NCBI RefSeq assembly: GCF_900067135.1 | Contig: NZ_FJUR01000001.1 | Span: 1,925,501 to 1,989,500, forward strand | Reading direction: 5' to 3' | Source: Rhizobium sp. 9140 | GTDB lineage: Bacteria > Pseudomonadota > Alphaproteobacteria > Rhizobiales > Rhizobiaceae | DNA: 64,000 nucleotides | In this document: piece by piece, positions 46,995 to 57,763 of the stretch | How the letters are laid out: the number at the start of each line of letters is the position of its first letter | Numbering within the stretch: the stretch's first letter is position 1 | The notes under the pieces: generated by a model | Database searches by the model: none | What the model saw: only the letters and a program-made list of their open reading frames with translations | What the model was told of the DNA's origin: nothing | Position numbers and translations under genes: made by a program

Positions 46995-47540
46995 GTGACA
47001 GAAAAGAGCTCTCGCTGGCGCCGCGCCCTGTTTCTGCTGCTTCTCGTTTTTGTCGGTGGTGTGGCCCTCATAGCCGTATCCATCGGTTTGGAGATCAACG
47101 AACGGCGGAAGATGATCAGCGGTGAGAGCGGTCCGTTCGATGTCACCGAGGCAGACATCGATGGCCTTCATCTCCGGCTCGAACGATACCTAGACCATCT
47201 GCTGCTCGCGGAATTCCTGCGGACGCTCACCGTCACCGCAAAAGGACGCGCGCCGGTCGTGTTCGAAATGGATCAGGACACCGGCGGTATGCAGCGCATC
47301 GCGGTGTGCAAGACGGGCGACGGACGCATCCTGCTCTCAGACCGTATCTTCAACTATCTTATAGATCCCGACGGCTCCGTTCACGGGCGGGTGGCAGTCT
47401 CTGCGGTCGAGGTTTCCCCCGACGGTACGACGAAACCCTTCATGACGCCTGAGGTGGAACCTGTCTGCGTCACGAAGCTCGGGACCTTCGACAAGGGTCT
47501 GGGGCCGAGAGGCAAGTACGGCTTCCAACCGGAGCGGTGA
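46995..47540 (+). CDS. small membrane-anchored protein of unknown function
   Basis: Seen: 181 residues from GTG 46995 (AGGAAGG about 10 bp upstream); the frame is open to 46773 inside ppx but lacks any sensible start there. A basic N-terminus, one transmembrane segment (about 13-34), then a periplasmic or extracytoplasmic domain beginning GLEINERRKM with short beta-strand-like stretches and MTPEVEPVCVTKLGTF near the end. I do not recognise a family. It starts 28 bp after ppx and may be co-transcribed; convergent with rnd, 7 bp apart. Confidence 0.65.
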   Translation: MTEKSSRWRRALFLLLLVFVGGVALIAVSIGLEINERRKMISGESGPFDVTEADIDGLHLRLERYLDHLLLAEFLRTLTVTAKGRAPVVFEMDQDTGGMQRIAVCKTGDGRILLSDRIFNYLIDPDGSVHGRVAVSAVEVSPDGTTKPFMTPEVEPVCVTKLGTFDKGLGPRGKYGFQPER

Positions 47541-47547
47541 CCCGGCC

Positions 47548-48714
47548 TCAGGCCGGAGCACCGGGCAATTCCACAGCCTCGATCTTCCGGTCCACGAAGC
47601 GCAAGGCCACGTCGCCATTGATCAGCTTCAGCGCGATCTCGCCGAACAGCTCGCGGCGCCAGCCTTTCAGCGCGCCGACATCGGCCTTCTCGCCTTCCGA
47701 CGCGATCCGCTCGATATCGTCGCTGTTGGCGATGATCTTTGCGGCGACGCCCTGCTTTTCCGCGACGAGCTTCAGGAGAACCTTGAGAAGCTCGATGGCG
47801 GCGGCAGCGCCGTCGCTCGTCTGGTTCTGGCGGGGCAGGCGGGGCATGTCGGCCTTGGGCAAAGCAAGCGCTTCGTTGACCGCCTCGATGATGGCGGTGC
47901 CGGCGCTGGAGCGTTCCCAGCCCTTCGGCACCGTGCGCAGCCGCGACATGGCCTCGGCGTCCTTCGGCTGCTGCTGGGCGATCTCGTAGAGGGCGTCGTC
48001 CTTCAGCACGCGACCGCGCGGCACGTTGCGGGATCTCGCCTCGCGCTCGCGCCAGGCGGCGATGCGCTGGAGAACGGCGAGCTCGATTGGCTTCTTCAGG
48101 CGCATCTTCAGCCGTTGCCAGGCATCGTCGGGGTGCATGTCGTAGGTTTCGCGCGATTCGAGAACCGCCATCTCCTCCGTCAGCCACAGCGAGCGACCTT
48201 CGCGCTCCAGCTCGGCCTTCAGGTGGTGGTAGACGTCGCGCAGATGGGTGACGTCGGCGAGCGCGTAATCCAGTTGCTTGTCGGTCAGCGGGCGTCGGCT
48301 CCAGTCGGTGAAGCGCGAGGACTTGTCGATATGCTCGCCCTTGATCCGGCTGACGAGCTGGTCGTAGGAGACGCTGTCACCGAAGCCGCAGACCATGGCC
48401 GCGACCTGGGTATCGAAGATCGGGTGCGGGATGAGCCCGCCGAGATGGAAGATGATTTCGATGTCCTGCCGCGCGGCGTGGAAGACCTTGATGATGTCGG
48501 CATTGGCCATCAGCGCGAAGAAGGGGGCGAGGTCGAGGCCCTTGGCGAGCGGATCGACGATGACGGCGATGTCGGGGCCGGCCATCTGGATCAGGCAGAG
48601 CTGCGGCCAGAACGTCGTCTCACGCAGAAACTCGGTGTCGATCGTCAGATAAGGCGCGGTGGCCAGCGTGTCGCAGGCTGCCTGCAGCGCCGCAGTCGTA
48701 TCGATAATATCCAT
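47548..48714 (-). CDS. rnd: ribonuclease D
   Basis: Seen: 388 residues. DEDDy exonuclease core: TIDTEFLRE near the start, VFHAARQDIEIIF, and DYALADVTHLRDVYHHL with the Tyr; an HRDC domain near residues 205-290 (LAVLQRIAAWREREARSRNVPRGRVLKDDALYEIA, abbreviated). GGAG precedes the ATG. Known: 3'-5' exoribonuclease that trims tRNA and other structured RNA 3' ends. Leftward between the small anchored protein and the multicopper oxidase. Confidence 0.94.
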   Translation of the reverse strand: MDIIDTTAALQAACDTLATAPYLTIDTEFLRETTFWPQLCLIQMAGPDIAVIVDPLAKGLDLAPFFALMANADIIKVFHAARQDIEIIFHLGGLIPHPIFDTQVAAMVCGFGDSVSYDQLVSRIKGEHIDKSSRFTDWSRRPLTDKQLDYALADVTHLRDVYHHLKAELEREGRSLWLTEEMAVLESRETYDMHPDDAWQRLKMRLKKPIELAVLQRIAAWREREARSRNVPRGRVLKDDALYEIAQQQPKDAEAMSRLRTVPKGWERSSAGTAIIEAVNEALALPKADMPRLPRQNQTSDGAAAAIELLKVLLKLVAEKQGVAAKIIANSDDIERIASEGEKADVGALKGWRRELFGEIALKLINGDVALRFVDRKIEAVELPGAPA

Positions 48715-48822
48715 CGGATCTCCGGGATGTGGAGGCGGGTTTTCTCTCTCTTCTCTTTTGATGCGGGGATGTCAACCAACCGACATGAAAAAGCCGTGAT
48801 TCGGCGTGGCGGCAGAGGTCTA

Positions 48823-50238
48823 TCAGGCTATCCTGAGATAGGAGGACATACCCGTCTTCTGGTGCTCGATGATGTGGCAGTGGAGCATCCAGTCGCCGGG
48901 ATTGTCGGCGACGAGGGCAAGCTCCGCCTGCTCGTCCGGCTGCAACAGGATCGTGTCCGTCGGCGGCGGCAGCACGGAGCGCTTGTTGGAGGAGATGACG
49001 TGAAACGTCAGCCCGTGCAGGTGGATCGGGTGGGCGTGCGGCGTGCGGTTCGCGATCTGGAAGACGTAGCTCCGGCCGAGTTTCAGTTCCGCCAGCGGCG
49101 CGACCGGGTCCGGTGTATCCCCGGGCCACGGCACCTTGTTGATCGCCCAGAATGTATAGCCGAGCGAGCCGCAAATACTCTCGACGGCCTTGTGCTCGGC
49201 CGTCGCCGTGAAATCGAGCGGGATGCGCTCGGCACCGGCGATGTCGGGCTGTGAAATTGGGTTGGACGCCAGCGCTTTTGCATCCGCCAGATCGCGCCTG
49301 AGCGAGGACCCGCGGGCGACCAGCGTCGCGATGGTCCAGGGCTGGGAGCCGCGCAGGTTACGAAGCGTCACGCTCTGCCCCTCGCCATCCGGCATCCGCA
49401 CCACGATATCGGCCCGCTGGCCGGGACCAAGATCGAGCGTATCCAGCGCCACGGGCATTGCGAGCGCATTCGAATCGAGGGCCAGAACGGCGGCGGGCGC
49501 ATCGATGCCGAGCGTGTAGATGCGCGTCACGTCGGTTGCCGCGATCCGCAGCCGCACGAGGCTTCCCGCCGGTGCCTCGAACTGCGGCGTGCGCTGCCAG
49601 TTGGCTGTCCGCACCGTGCCATAGGTGCCGCCGCGCGCCGCATCGCGCGGCTTGAACGGGGCGATGAACGCGCCATCGGCGCCCAGCCGCCAGTCGCGCA
49701 GGTTCAGCACGATCTCCGCATCGAACACCGGGTCGGCCGGGTTCTCCACAACGATGACGCCGGTCATGCCATGACCCATCTGGGTCAGCGTGTTGCAATG
49801 GGGGTGGTACCAGAACGTGCCGGCATCGGGCGGGGTAAAGGCATAGTCGAAGCCGTCGCCCGGATAGACATAAGGTTGCGTCATTTCCGGCACGCCGTCC
49901 ATGGCGTTGGGGATGCGAAGCCCGTGCCAGTGCACGGTGGTCGGCTCGTCGAGGGTATTCAAGAGCCTTGCCGCGAAAGGCTGGCCCTGCCGCATTCTGA
50001 GAACCGGTGGCGCGCCTGACGGGGCCGGATCATCGCCGAGTCCCCAGGTCATCACCCGTGTCTCCGCGCCGCTCTCGGCGATCTCGGCGGTTGCGAACTG
50101 CGCCTTCAGGGTGAGCGGCGCCGCCGTACCCGGACGGGCAGCAAGGCCGGCACCCAGCGCGAAGGATGCGGCGGTGGCGGCACTGGCTTTAAGGAGCGTT
50201 CGGCGGGTGAGGGCGGGCATGATCCGGTCCGGAAACAT
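48823..50238 (-). CDS. Tat-exported multicopper oxidase
   Basis: Seen: 471 residues from ATG 50238, which has AAGGAG 10 bp upstream; a second ATG at 50220 is possible. Twin-arginine signal TRRTLLKAS, cleavage near GTAAPL. Copper sites: HWHGLRIPN, WYHPHCNTL, HAHPIHLHGLTFHV and the type 1/type 3 motif HCHIIEHQKTGM. Known: three-domain laccase/CueO-like oxidases of the periplasm oxidise phenols or Cu(I) with reduction of oxygen to water. No Met-rich segment like that of CueO was seen. Divergent from aspS. Confidence 0.9.
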   Translation of the reverse strand: MFPDRIMPALTRRTLLKASAATAASFALGAGLAARPGTAAPLTLKAQFATAEIAESGAETRVMTWGLGDDPAPSGAPPVLRMRQGQPFAARLLNTLDEPTTVHWHGLRIPNAMDGVPEMTQPYVYPGDGFDYAFTPPDAGTFWYHPHCNTLTQMGHGMTGVIVVENPADPVFDAEIVLNLRDWRLGADGAFIAPFKPRDAARGGTYGTVRTANWQRTPQFEAPAGSLVRLRIAATDVTRIYTLGIDAPAAVLALDSNALAMPVALDTLDLGPGQRADIVVRMPDGEGQSVTLRNLRGSQPWTIATLVARGSSLRRDLADAKALASNPISQPDIAGAERIPLDFTATAEHKAVESICGSLGYTFWAINKVPWPGDTPDPVAPLAELKLGRSYVFQIANRTPHAHPIHLHGLTFHVISSNKRSVLPPPTDTILLQPDEQAELALVADNPGDWMLHCHIIEHQKTGMSSYLRIA

Positions 50239-50465
50239 CAATGGGCTTCTCCTTAAACTTGATCGCACCGTTCAGCAATTGTGCAGGCCATCTTTCCCGC
50301 CTGCCGCGTTGTCGCAGGGCTCGCCCGGGCGTATGATGCGGCCTTATGGGCAGGCTCCGCCTTGACAAATCGGACCTGCCATGCGCTTTTCCGCGCGATT
50401 TCGACGCCGCCGGGACAGCGATGGTTTTCCCGTGTGCGGCATTTTGCCAGTTCCAGGAAACGCAC

Positions 50466-52256
50466 ATGCACCGTTACCGCAGTCACACTTGCGCCGCCCT
50501 TCGCCAGACCGATGTCGGCGCGAACGTCCGTCTCTCCGGCTGGGTGCATCGTGTTCGCGACCATGGCGGCGTCCTGTTCATCGATCTGCGCGATCATTAC
50601 GGCCTGACCCAGGTCGTGGTCGATCCCGACAGCCCGGCCTTCAAGGCGGCCGAAGCCGTGCGCGGCGAGTGGGTGATCCGCATCGATGGCCGCGTCAAGG
50701 CCCGCACGGCCGAAACCATCAACAAGACCATGCCGACCGGCGAGGTCGAGCTCTACGCTCAGGAAATCGAAGTCCTCTCCGCCGCCAGGGAACTGCCGCT
50801 GCCGATCTTCGGCGAGCCGGATTATCCCGAGGACGTGCGCCTCAAGTACCGCTTCCTCGACTTGCGCCGCGAGACGCTTCACCGCAACATCGTCAAGCGC
50901 ACCCAGATCGTCGCCGACATGCGCAACCGCATGAACGCGGAAGGCTTTGCCGAGTACACCACGCCGATCCTCACGGCGTCTTCGCCGGAAGGCGCGCGCG
51001 ACTTCCTCGTGCCGTCGCGCATCCATCCCGGCACGTTCTTCGCGCTGCCGCAGGCGCCGCAGCAGTACAAGCAGCTGCTGATGGTGGCCGGCTTCGACCG
51101 GTATTTCCAGATCGCACCCTGCTTCCGCGACGAAGACCCGCGCGCCGACCGCCTGCCGGGCGAGTTCTACCAGCTCGACATGGAAATGAGCTTCGTCGAG
51201 CAGGAGGACGTCTGGAACACGATGGCCCCCGTGATCACCGGCGTGTTCGAAAAATTCGCCGAGGGCAAGCCCGTAACCAAGGACTGGCCGCGCATCCCCT
51301 ATGACGTCGCGATCCGCAAGTACGGTTCTGACAAGCCGGACCTGCGCAACCCGATCGAAATGCAGGCCGTCACCGAGCATTTCGCCGGCTCCGGCTTCAA
51401 GGTCTTCGCGAACATGATTGCCTCCAACCCGAAGGTCGAGGTCTGGGCGATCCCGGCGAAGACCGGCGGGTCCCGCGCCTTCTGCGACCGGATGAATGCC
51501 TGGGCGCAATCCACCGGCCAGCCGGGTCTCGGCTATATCTTCTGGCGTGCCGAGGGCGAGACCGTCGAAGGCTCCGGCCCGCTGGCCAAGAACATCGGCC
51601 CCGAGCGCACCGAGGCGCTCCGCGTCCAGCTCGGGCTTGAGGCGGGCGATGCCTGCTTCTTCGTCGCCGGCGATCCCGCCAAGTTCTACAAGTTCGCAGG
51701 CGAAGCCCGCACACGGGCCGGCGAAGAGCTGAACCTCGTCGACCGCGACCGGTTCGAACTGTGCTGGATCGTGGATTTCCCCTTCTACGAGTGGAGCGAG
51801 GAAGAGAAGAAGGTCGACTTCGCGCACAACCCCTTCTCCATGCCGCAGGGCGGTCTCGAGGCGCTGGAAACGCAGGATCCCCTGACGATCAAGGCCTATC
51901 AGTACGACGCCGTCTGCAACGGCTTCGAAATCGCGTCGGGCTCCATCCGGAACCAGTCGCCGGAGCTGATGGTCAAGGCGTTCGAGCTGGTCGGCCTGTC
52001 CAAGCAGGACGTGGAAGACCGCTTCGGCGGCATGTACCGCGCGTTCCAGTACGGCGCCCCCCCGCATGGCGGCTGCGCCTTCGGCATCGACCGCGTGGTC
52101 ATGCTGCTGGTTGGCGCCAAGAACCTGCGCGAGATCTCGCTGTTCCCGATGAATCAGCAGGCACAGGACCTGCTGATGAACGCGCCGAGCGAAGCGACGC
52201 CGACGCAGCTGCGCGAACTGGCCTTGAGGGTCGTGCCGCAGCCGAAGAAGGATTGA
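50466..52256 (+). CDS. aspS: aspartyl-tRNA synthetase, probably non-discriminating
   Basis: Seen: 596 residues from ATG 50466 (CAGGAAACGC upstream). OB-fold N-domain with [19 protein letters not shown], class II motifs [23 protein letters not shown] and GIDRVVMLL, and a bacterial insertion domain. Known: a His in the RDHGG position (residue 33 here) is typical of AspRS enzymes that charge both tRNA-Asp and tRNA-Asn, used with GatCAB amidotransferase in bacteria lacking AsnRS. Inferred: non-discriminating. Ended by a hairpin with a T-run. Confidence 0.95.
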   Translation: MHRYRSHTCAALRQTDVGANVRLSGWVHRVRDHGGVLFIDLRDHYGLTQVVVDPDSPAFKAAEAVRGEWVIRIDGRVKARTAETINKTMPTGEVELYAQEIEVLSAARELPLPIFGEPDYPEDVRLKYRFLDLRRETLHRNIVKRTQIVADMRNRMNAEGFAEYTTPILTASSPEGARDFLVPSRIHPGTFFALPQAPQQYKQLLMVAGFDRYFQIAPCFRDEDPRADRLPGEFYQLDMEMSFVEQEDVWNTMAPVITGVFEKFAEGKPVTKDWPRIPYDVAIRKYGSDKPDLRNPIEMQAVTEHFAGSGFKVFANMIASNPKVEVWAIPAKTGGSRAFCDRMNAWAQSTGQPGLGYIFWRAEGETVEGSGPLAKNIGPERTEALRVQLGLEAGDACFFVAGDPAKFYKFAGEARTRAGEELNLVDRDRFELCWIVDFPFYEWSEEEKKVDFAHNPFSMPQGGLEALETQDPLTIKAYQYDAVCNGFEIASGSIRNQSPELMVKAFELVGLSKQDVEDRFGGMYRAFQYGAPPHGGCAFGIDRVVMLLVGAKNLREISLFPMNQQAQDLLMNAPSEATPTQLRELALRVVPQPKKD

Positions 52257-52291
52257 TCCGCAAACGCCGGATCGACATACAACGAATAGGA

Positions 52292-52314
52292 GGGCGGCCA
52301 TGGATCGCCCTTTT
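52292..52314 (+). terminator. intrinsic terminator after aspS
   Basis: GGGCG/CGCCC stem with a 9-nt loop followed by TTTT, 35 bp past the stop. Confidence 0.6.
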
Positions 52315-52389
52315 CCGTTTCCCCATCGGCGCCTTCGCAAGGCGCTGCGGACTTTAGCGTTGCGTCAGGGGCGTGTCCGGTTTATGGAA

Positions 52390-52428
52390 AGCCATCACAA
52401 CGGACCCGGGTGCGATCCCCGGGTGGCT
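52390..52428 (+). promoter_or_regulatory. bulged stem-loop upstream of the SulP gene
   Basis: AGCC pairs with GGCT, and ACCCGGG with CCCGGGT (loop TGCGATC), leaving a 10-nt left-side bulge. It lies about 105 bp before the sulP ATG, with no T-run; a structured leader is possible, but no riboswitch class was recognised. Confidence 0.35.
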
Positions 52429-52530
52429 CTTCCGGCCGCCGATCCGCCGGACAACGCACAGCATCAGCCCTTATAACCGCTTCGGACCTCGTCCCGGCTG
52501 GTGCGTTCCTGTTTGCGAAACGTTCAATCC

Positions 52531-54012
52531 ATGATCTCATTGTCCACCTACCGCCACGAATGGTTTTCCAACATTCGCGGCGACATTCTTTCCGGCGTCG
52601 TCGTGGCGCTGGCGCTCATTCCCGAGGCGATCGGCTTTTCGGTCATCGCGGGGGTCGATCCGAAGGTGGGGCTGTTTGCCTCCTTCGCCATTGCCTGCGT
52701 CGCCGCCTTTACCGGTGGCCGGCCCGGCATGATTTCGGCCGCCACGGCGGCCACCGCCGTCGTCATGGTCAGCCTCGTGCGCGACCATGGCCTGCAATAT
52801 CTCTTCGCCGCCACCATCCTCATGGGGATTTTGCAGATCGCGGGTGGCTTCCTGAAGCTCGGGCGGCTGATGCGCTTCGTCTCGCGCTCCGTTATCACCG
52901 GCTTCGTCAACGCGCTGGCGATCCTGATCTTCATGGCGCAGCTGCCCGAGCTGATCGGCGTCCCCGCTTTGACCTATGTGATGATCGCCATCGGGCTCGG
53001 CATCATCTACCTGTTCCCCTATGTGACAAAGGCGATCCCGTCGCCGCTGGTTGCCATCGCGGTGCTGACGGCCGCCGCCTTCTTCGGGGGCTTCGACCTG
53101 CGAACCGTCGGCGACCTTGGCGAACTGCCCTCCAGCCTGCCGGTCCTCGGCCTGCCGGACGTGCCGATGACCTGGGAAACGCTGCGGATCATCTTTCCCT
53201 ATTCCGTGACCCTGGCAGCCGTCGGCCTGCTCGAATCGCTGTTGACGGCGCAGATCGTCGATGACATGACGGACACGCCGAGCAACAAGAGCCAGGAATG
53301 CGTGGGCCAGGGCGCCGGCAACATCGCCGCCGCGCTGATCGGCGGCATGGGCGGGTGCGCCATGATCGGCCAGTCGGTCATCAACGTCTCCTCGGGCGGT
53401 CGCGGGCGGCTTTCCACGTTCGTCGCGGGCGCGTTCCTGCTGTTCCTCATCCTCGTGCTCGACGATATCGTGCGCATCATCCCGATGGCCGCTCTCGTCG
53501 CGGTGATGATCATGGTGTCGATCGGCACCTTCTCCTGGCGGTCCATTCTCGATCTCAGGAGCAACCCGCTGCCATCCTCCGTGGTGATGCTGGCAACGGT
53601 CGTCACGGTCGTCGCGACCCATGATCTGGCCAAGGGCGTTATCGTCGGCGTGCTCCTGTCGGGCGTGTTCTTTGCCGGAAAGGTCGCAAAGCTTTTCCGC
53701 GTCGTACCCCTTGGCGATGCCAATGCCCGGACCTACCGGGTCGAAGGCCAGGTCTTCTTCGCTTCGGCCGATGCCTTCATCGCGGCCTTCGACTTCTCCG
53801 AGAAAGCCGACGGCGTCACGATCGATGTCTCCGATGCGCATTTCTGGGACATTACCGCCGTGGGCGCGCTCGACAAGGTGGTGCTGAAGTTCCGCCGTTC
53901 CGGCGTTCCCGTCGATGTCGTCGGCCTGAACGCGGCGAGTGCGACGATGCTCGACCGGTTCGCCGTGCACGACAAGCCGGATGCTCCGGCTCTGCCGCAA
54001 GCCTCGCACTGA
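52531..54012 (+). CDS. SulP family inorganic anion transporter with STAS domain
   Basis: Seen: 493 residues from ATG 52531 (a GTG at 52501 is in frame). SulP core with [19 protein letters not shown], the second-repeat [30 protein letters not shown] and [23 protein letters not shown]; ten or more helices; a C-terminal STAS domain (about 400-485) with [20 protein letters not shown]. Known: members carry sulfate, bicarbonate or other anions. The [12 protein letters not shown] form is common in a bicarbonate/sulfate-like bacterial subgroup; substrate not decided. Confidence 0.9.
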   Translation: MISLSTYRHEWFSNIRGDILSGVVVALALIPEAIGFSVIAGVDPKVGLFASFAIACVAAFTGGRPGMISAATAATAVVMVSLVRDHGLQYLFAATILMGILQIAGGFLKLGRLMRFVSRSVITGFVNALAILIFMAQLPELIGVPALTYVMIAIGLGIIYLFPYVTKAIPSPLVAIAVLTAAAFFGGFDLRTVGDLGELPSSLPVLGLPDVPMTWETLRIIFPYSVTLAAVGLLESLLTAQIVDDMTDTPSNKSQECVGQGAGNIAAALIGGMGGCAMIGQSVINVSSGGRGRLSTFVAGAFLLFLILVLDDIVRIIPMAALVAVMIMVSIGTFSWRSILDLRSNPLPSSVVMLATVVTVVATHDLAKGVIVGVLLSGVFFAGKVAKLFRVVPLGDANARTYRVEGQVFFASADAFIAAFDFSEKADGVTIDVSDAHFWDITAVGALDKVVLKFRRSGVPVDVVGLNAASATMLDRFAVHDKPDAPALPQASH

Positions 54013-54024
54013 GCGAGAAAAAGA

Positions 54025-54064
54025 AAAGCCCGCCGGCCTTCGTATCGGGAGGCCGGCGGGCTTT
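54025..54064. terminator. bidirectional terminator after the SulP gene
   Basis: 15-bp perfect stem AAAGCCCGCCGGCCT/AGGCCGGCGGGCTTT with a 10-nt loop, between convergent genes. Confidence 0.88.
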
Positions 54065-54089
54065 GTCGTTTCGGAGCGATCCCGCAGCG

Positions 54090-55286
54090 TCAGTCGTTCG
54101 CGGTTACCTTGACGCCCAGCACGCTCGGTAGCGTGTTCGGCGCGCCCATGCCGGCGCCCATGATCATCGGGAAGGGGACGGGCTTGGCAGGCTCTGCCGT
54201 GATCGTCAGGTTCTTTGGCGCATCTAGATAGGCGGTGATGGCCGCCGTCAGCTGGTTCTGCAAGTCGGGAAGGTTGAGCTGCGCGATCATGATCGGGGCG
54301 AGACCCTTGATCGACTGCGCCATCTGTTCGCCCGTCACGCCCTGTTCCGCACCGAAGTAATCGAGCAGGCGCTTGGTGATCGAGGCATCCTCGAAGCGGA
54401 TCGAGGCGGAATTGAAGTTCATCTGCTGGATAAGGCCCATGGCCGACAGGCCGAGCGCCTGGTTGGCGGCCTCCTTGTTGGGATTGGCCTCAGCCGCCTT
54501 GAAGGCTTCCTGCAGCGAATTCAGCAGCTGGAGCGTGTAGCCCGAAACGTTGAAGCCGACCGACAGGCGTCCGACATTGTCGACGTTCAGAGAGTTGTCA
54601 CGTATGGCGAAAACGCCCGAGTCGAGGTCCCAGCTGCCTTCCACGGTGAACTCGCCGGTCGGATTCTGGAGGCCGAGCTTCTCGATCGCCATTTTGGTCT
54701 TGGCGTCCTTGACGTCCGAGAGGTCGGCCTTCACACCACTGACGATGCCGTCGAAATCGATGCCCTTGTCGCCGTCCTGGCGGGTCAGGTTGCTTTCAGA
54801 CTTGTCGATGGCGAACACGGTCTTGCCGCCGATCTCCACGGTGATCGGACCGGTTCCGGCCGATTGGTAGTAGAGCAGGTCGTCGATGCTGCCGGTCCCG
54901 GTCTTGGCGGGCACGCGCAGGCCCGAGATCGCGATGTCCTTGGCGGTCAGGCGGGCGCCGTCGGCGGCCCGGTCGATATCCGGGAAGGCCACCGTCTCGA
55001 CGGTGTAGCCGCCATCAGAAAGCTCCTCGACGCCATCGAAGGTGAGGTCGCCGATCTTGAGTTCGTCCGTCTTCTTGACCGTGCTCTGGACGCTGGCGCC
55101 CTTGAGGACCACGCTGTCGTCGTTGACATCGACCGCCTCGTAGGCGAGCGTCGCACCATTGGTGGCATAGGCCGCGTTCAGCTTGGTGACGAAGTCGGCG
55201 CCGTCGAGCGCAAAGGCGGGCGAGGCGAGGCCGGCGAGGGCGACGCTTGCCATCAGGAAGCGAAGTCTTGGAAACTGCATCATCAT
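54090..55286 (-). CDS. secreted protein of unknown family, repetitive beta-type
   Basis: Seen: 398 residues from the first of three in-frame ATGs (55286, AAGGA upstream); the frame to 55457 is not needed. Signal peptide of about 27 residues ending SPAFALDGA, then long stretches with alternating polar and hydrophobic residues (TLAYEAVDVNDDSVVLKGASV, abbreviated) and many Asp/Gly, suggesting beta structure; a tail with Pro/Gly/Met. No cysteines or catalytic motif. I do not recognise the family; a rhizobial periplasmic or outer-membrane-associated protein is likely. Divergent from parC. Confidence 0.7.
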   Translation of the reverse strand: MMMQFPRLRFLMASVALAGLASPAFALDGADFVTKLNAAYATNGATLAYEAVDVNDDSVVLKGASVQSTVKKTDELKIGDLTFDGVEELSDGGYTVETVAFPDIDRAADGARLTAKDIAISGLRVPAKTGTGSIDDLLYYQSAGTGPITVEIGGKTVFAIDKSESNLTRQDGDKGIDFDGIVSGVKADLSDVKDAKTKMAIEKLGLQNPTGEFTVEGSWDLDSGVFAIRDNSLNVDNVGRLSVGFNVSGYTLQLLNSLQEAFKAAEANPNKEAANQALGLSAMGLIQQMNFNSASIRFEDASITKRLLDYFGAEQGVTGEQMAQSIKGLAPIMIAQLNLPDLQNQLTAAITAYLDAPKNLTITAEPAKPVPFPMIMGAGMGAPNTLPSVLGVKVTAND

Positions 55287-55481
55287 TGGGTCCTTGCAAA
55301 GCCTGTGATATCGGGGTCGATGTCTCCAAGGCGATTTGGGCGGAAATATATGCGGCGGGTGGAGAAATGTCAGGTAAGCACCGTGCTTTATTTGGCAGGC
55401 GCCTTCACGGGCGGTGGTTTGCTGGGGATAGCACCGGCGAGACAACTTGATGTTCACGGTTTGTTGAGGTAGCTACGACCC

Positions 55482-57734
55482 ATGGGACAGAGCCTTTTGC
55501 CGCCGTCGGGCGGAGACGATCATATTCAGCCCGTCGATCTCAAGGCGGCACTGGAAGAGCGCTATCTTGCCTATGCGCTCTCCACGATCATGCATCGCGC
55601 GCTGCCGGACGTTCGCGACGGCCTGAAACCGGTGCATCGCCGCATCATCCACGCGATGAGCGAGATGGGCATCCGTCCCAACACGGCCTTCAAGAAATGC
55701 GCCCGTATCGTCGGTGACGTCATCGGTAAGTTCCACCCGCATGGCGACCAGTCGGTGTACGACGCGCTGGTGCGGCTCGCCCAGGATTTCTCCCAGCGTT
55801 ATCCGCTGGTCGATGGACAGGGCAATTTCGGCAATATCGACGGCGATAATGCCGCCGCTTACCGGTACACCGAAGCGCGCATGACCGAGGTCGCGGCGCT
55901 GCTTCTGGAAGGCATCGATCAGGACGCCGTCGATTTCCGCGCCACCTATAACGAGGAGGACGAAGAGCCCGTTGTCATGCCGGGTGCGTTCCCCAACCTG
56001 CTGGCCAATGGCTCGTCCGGCATCGCGGTGGGCATGGCCACGTCGATTCCACCGCACAATGCGCATGAGCTTTGCGATGCGGCGCTGCTCCTGATCCGCA
56101 AGCCGGATGCAACGATCGAGGAGCTGGTCGAACTCGTACCCGGTCCGGATTTCCCGACCGGCGGCATCATCATCGACAACAAGGCCAGCATCACCGAGGC
56201 CTACCGGACGGGCCGTGGCGGTTTTCGCGTGCGGGCCAAATGGGTCGTGGAGGATCTCGGACGCGGCGTCTGGCAGATCGTCGTCACGGAAATTCCCTAT
56301 CAGGTGCAGAAATCGCGGCTGATCGAAAAGATCGCCGAACTGCTGATCGCCCGCAAGCTGCCGCTGCTCGAGGACGTGCGCGATGAGTCGGCCGAGGACG
56401 TGCGTGTCGTACTGGTGCCGAAGAGCCGCAGCGTCGATCCGACGATCATGATGGAATCGCTGTTCCGGCTGACCGACCTCGAAAACCGCTTTCCGCTGAA
56501 CATGAACGTGCTGTCGATGGGCCGGGTGCCCCGCGTCATGTCGATCTTCGACATTCTCACGGAGTGGCTCCAGCATCGCCGCGAGGTCTTGCAGCGCCGG
56601 TCGCGCTTCCGCCTTGCCGCCATCGAGCGCCGGCTGGAGATTCTTGGCGGCTATCTGATCGCCTATCTCAACCTTGACGAGGTTATCCGCATCATCCGCG
56701 AGGAGGACGAGCCGAAGCCGTCTTTGATCAAGCGGTTCACGCTGACCGACCTTCAGGCCGAATCGATCCTCAACATGCGCCTGCGCTCTCTGCGCAAGCT
56801 GGAGGAGTTCGAGATCCGCACCGAGTTCGACGGTCTGACGGCAGAGAAGGCCGAGATCGACGCGCTGCTGGCCTCCGACGAAAAGCAATGGGAGACAGTG
56901 GCTTCCGAAATCGGCGAGGTGAAGAAGAAGTTCGCCAAGGCGACCGAACTCGGCCGCCGCCGCACGGTGTTTGCCGACGCGCCGGACACGGACGACGCGG
57001 CGATCCATCAGGCGATGATCGAGAAGGAGCCGATTACCGTCGTCCTCTCGCAGAAAGGCTGGATCCGCGCACTGAAGGGGCACATCTCCGATACGGCGAC
57101 GCTCCAGTTCAAGGAAGGCGATGCACTGAAGTTCGCATTCCCGGCCTCCACCACCGATCGCATCCTGATCGTCACCACCGGCGGCAAGGTCTATACGCTT
57201 GGCGGCGACAAGCTGCCGGGCGGGCGCGGCCACGGCGAGCCGCTGCGCATCATGGTCGATATGGAAAACGATCAGGACGTGCTGACCGCCTTCGTGCACG
57301 ACCCCGCCCGCAAGGTGCTGATCGCGTCCGCCGCTGGCAACGGCTTCGTGATTTCCGAAAGTGAGATGGTGGCCAATACCCGAAAGGGCAAGCAGATCAT
57401 GAACGTCGCGATGCCGGACGAGGCCAAGATGGTCGTGACCGTCAAGGGCGATCAGGTCGCGATCATCGGCGAAAACCGCAAGCTCCTCGTCTTCCCGCTG
57501 GCGCAGATCCCGGAAATGACCCGTGGCAAGGGCGTGCGCCTCCAGCGCTACAAGGACGGCGGCGTCTCCGACATCCGCTGCTTCACGCTGGCCGATGGCC
57601 TGACCTGGACCGACAGCGCCGGCCGCAGCTTCACCAAGACCGCCGCCGAACTTGCCGAATGGATCGCCGATCGAGGGACGGCGGGCCGCGTTGTGCCAAA
57701 GGGCTTTCCGCGGAGCGGGAAGTTCGGGGGGTAA
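55482..57734 (+). CDS. parC: DNA topoisomerase IV subunit A
   Basis: Seen: 750 residues. Breakage-reunion core with [29 protein letters not shown] and the catalytic Tyr129 in [11 protein letters not shown], then a long coiled coil and a beta-pinwheel C-domain ([37 protein letters not shown]). Known: with ParE it decatenates sister chromosomes. Odd or lineage-typical: Gln occupies the position of E. coli ParC Ser80. Length normal. A hybrid toxin-antitoxin module lies directly after it. Confidence 0.95.
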   Translation: MGQSLLPPSGGDDHIQPVDLKAALEERYLAYALSTIMHRALPDVRDGLKPVHRRIIHAMSEMGIRPNTAFKKCARIVGDVIGKFHPHGDQSVYDALVRLAQDFSQRYPLVDGQGNFGNIDGDNAAAYRYTEARMTEVAALLLEGIDQDAVDFRATYNEEDEEPVVMPGAFPNLLANGSSGIAVGMATSIPPHNAHELCDAALLLIRKPDATIEELVELVPGPDFPTGGIIIDNKASITEAYRTGRGGFRVRAKWVVEDLGRGVWQIVVTEIPYQVQKSRLIEKIAELLIARKLPLLEDVRDESAEDVRVVLVPKSRSVDPTIMMESLFRLTDLENRFPLNMNVLSMGRVPRVMSIFDILTEWLQHRREVLQRRSRFRLAAIERRLEILGGYLIAYLNLDEVIRIIREEDEPKPSLIKRFTLTDLQAESILNMRLRSLRKLEEFEIRTEFDGLTAEKAEIDALLASDEKQWETVASEIGEVKKKFAKATELGRRRTVFADAPDTDDAAIHQAMIEKEPITVVLSQKGWIRALKGHISDTATLQFKEGDALKFAFPASTTDRILIVTTGGKVYTLGGDKLPGGRGHGEPLRIMVDMENDQDVLTAFVHDPARKVLIASAAGNGFVISESEMVANTRKGKQIMNVAMPDEAKMVVTVKGDQVAIIGENRKLLVFPLAQIPEMTRGKGVRLQRYKDGGVSDIRCFTLADGLTWTDSAGRSFTKTAAELAEWIADRGTAGRVVPKGFPRSGKFGG

Positions 57735-57763
57735 GGGGTCCGAGAGTTCCGTCCGGTGATGTG

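Noticed and set aside
52404..52424. tRNA-like T-arm upstream of the SulP gene
   Set aside because: GGGTGCGATCCCC resembles a T-arm, but no acceptor, D or anticodon arms can be built around it.
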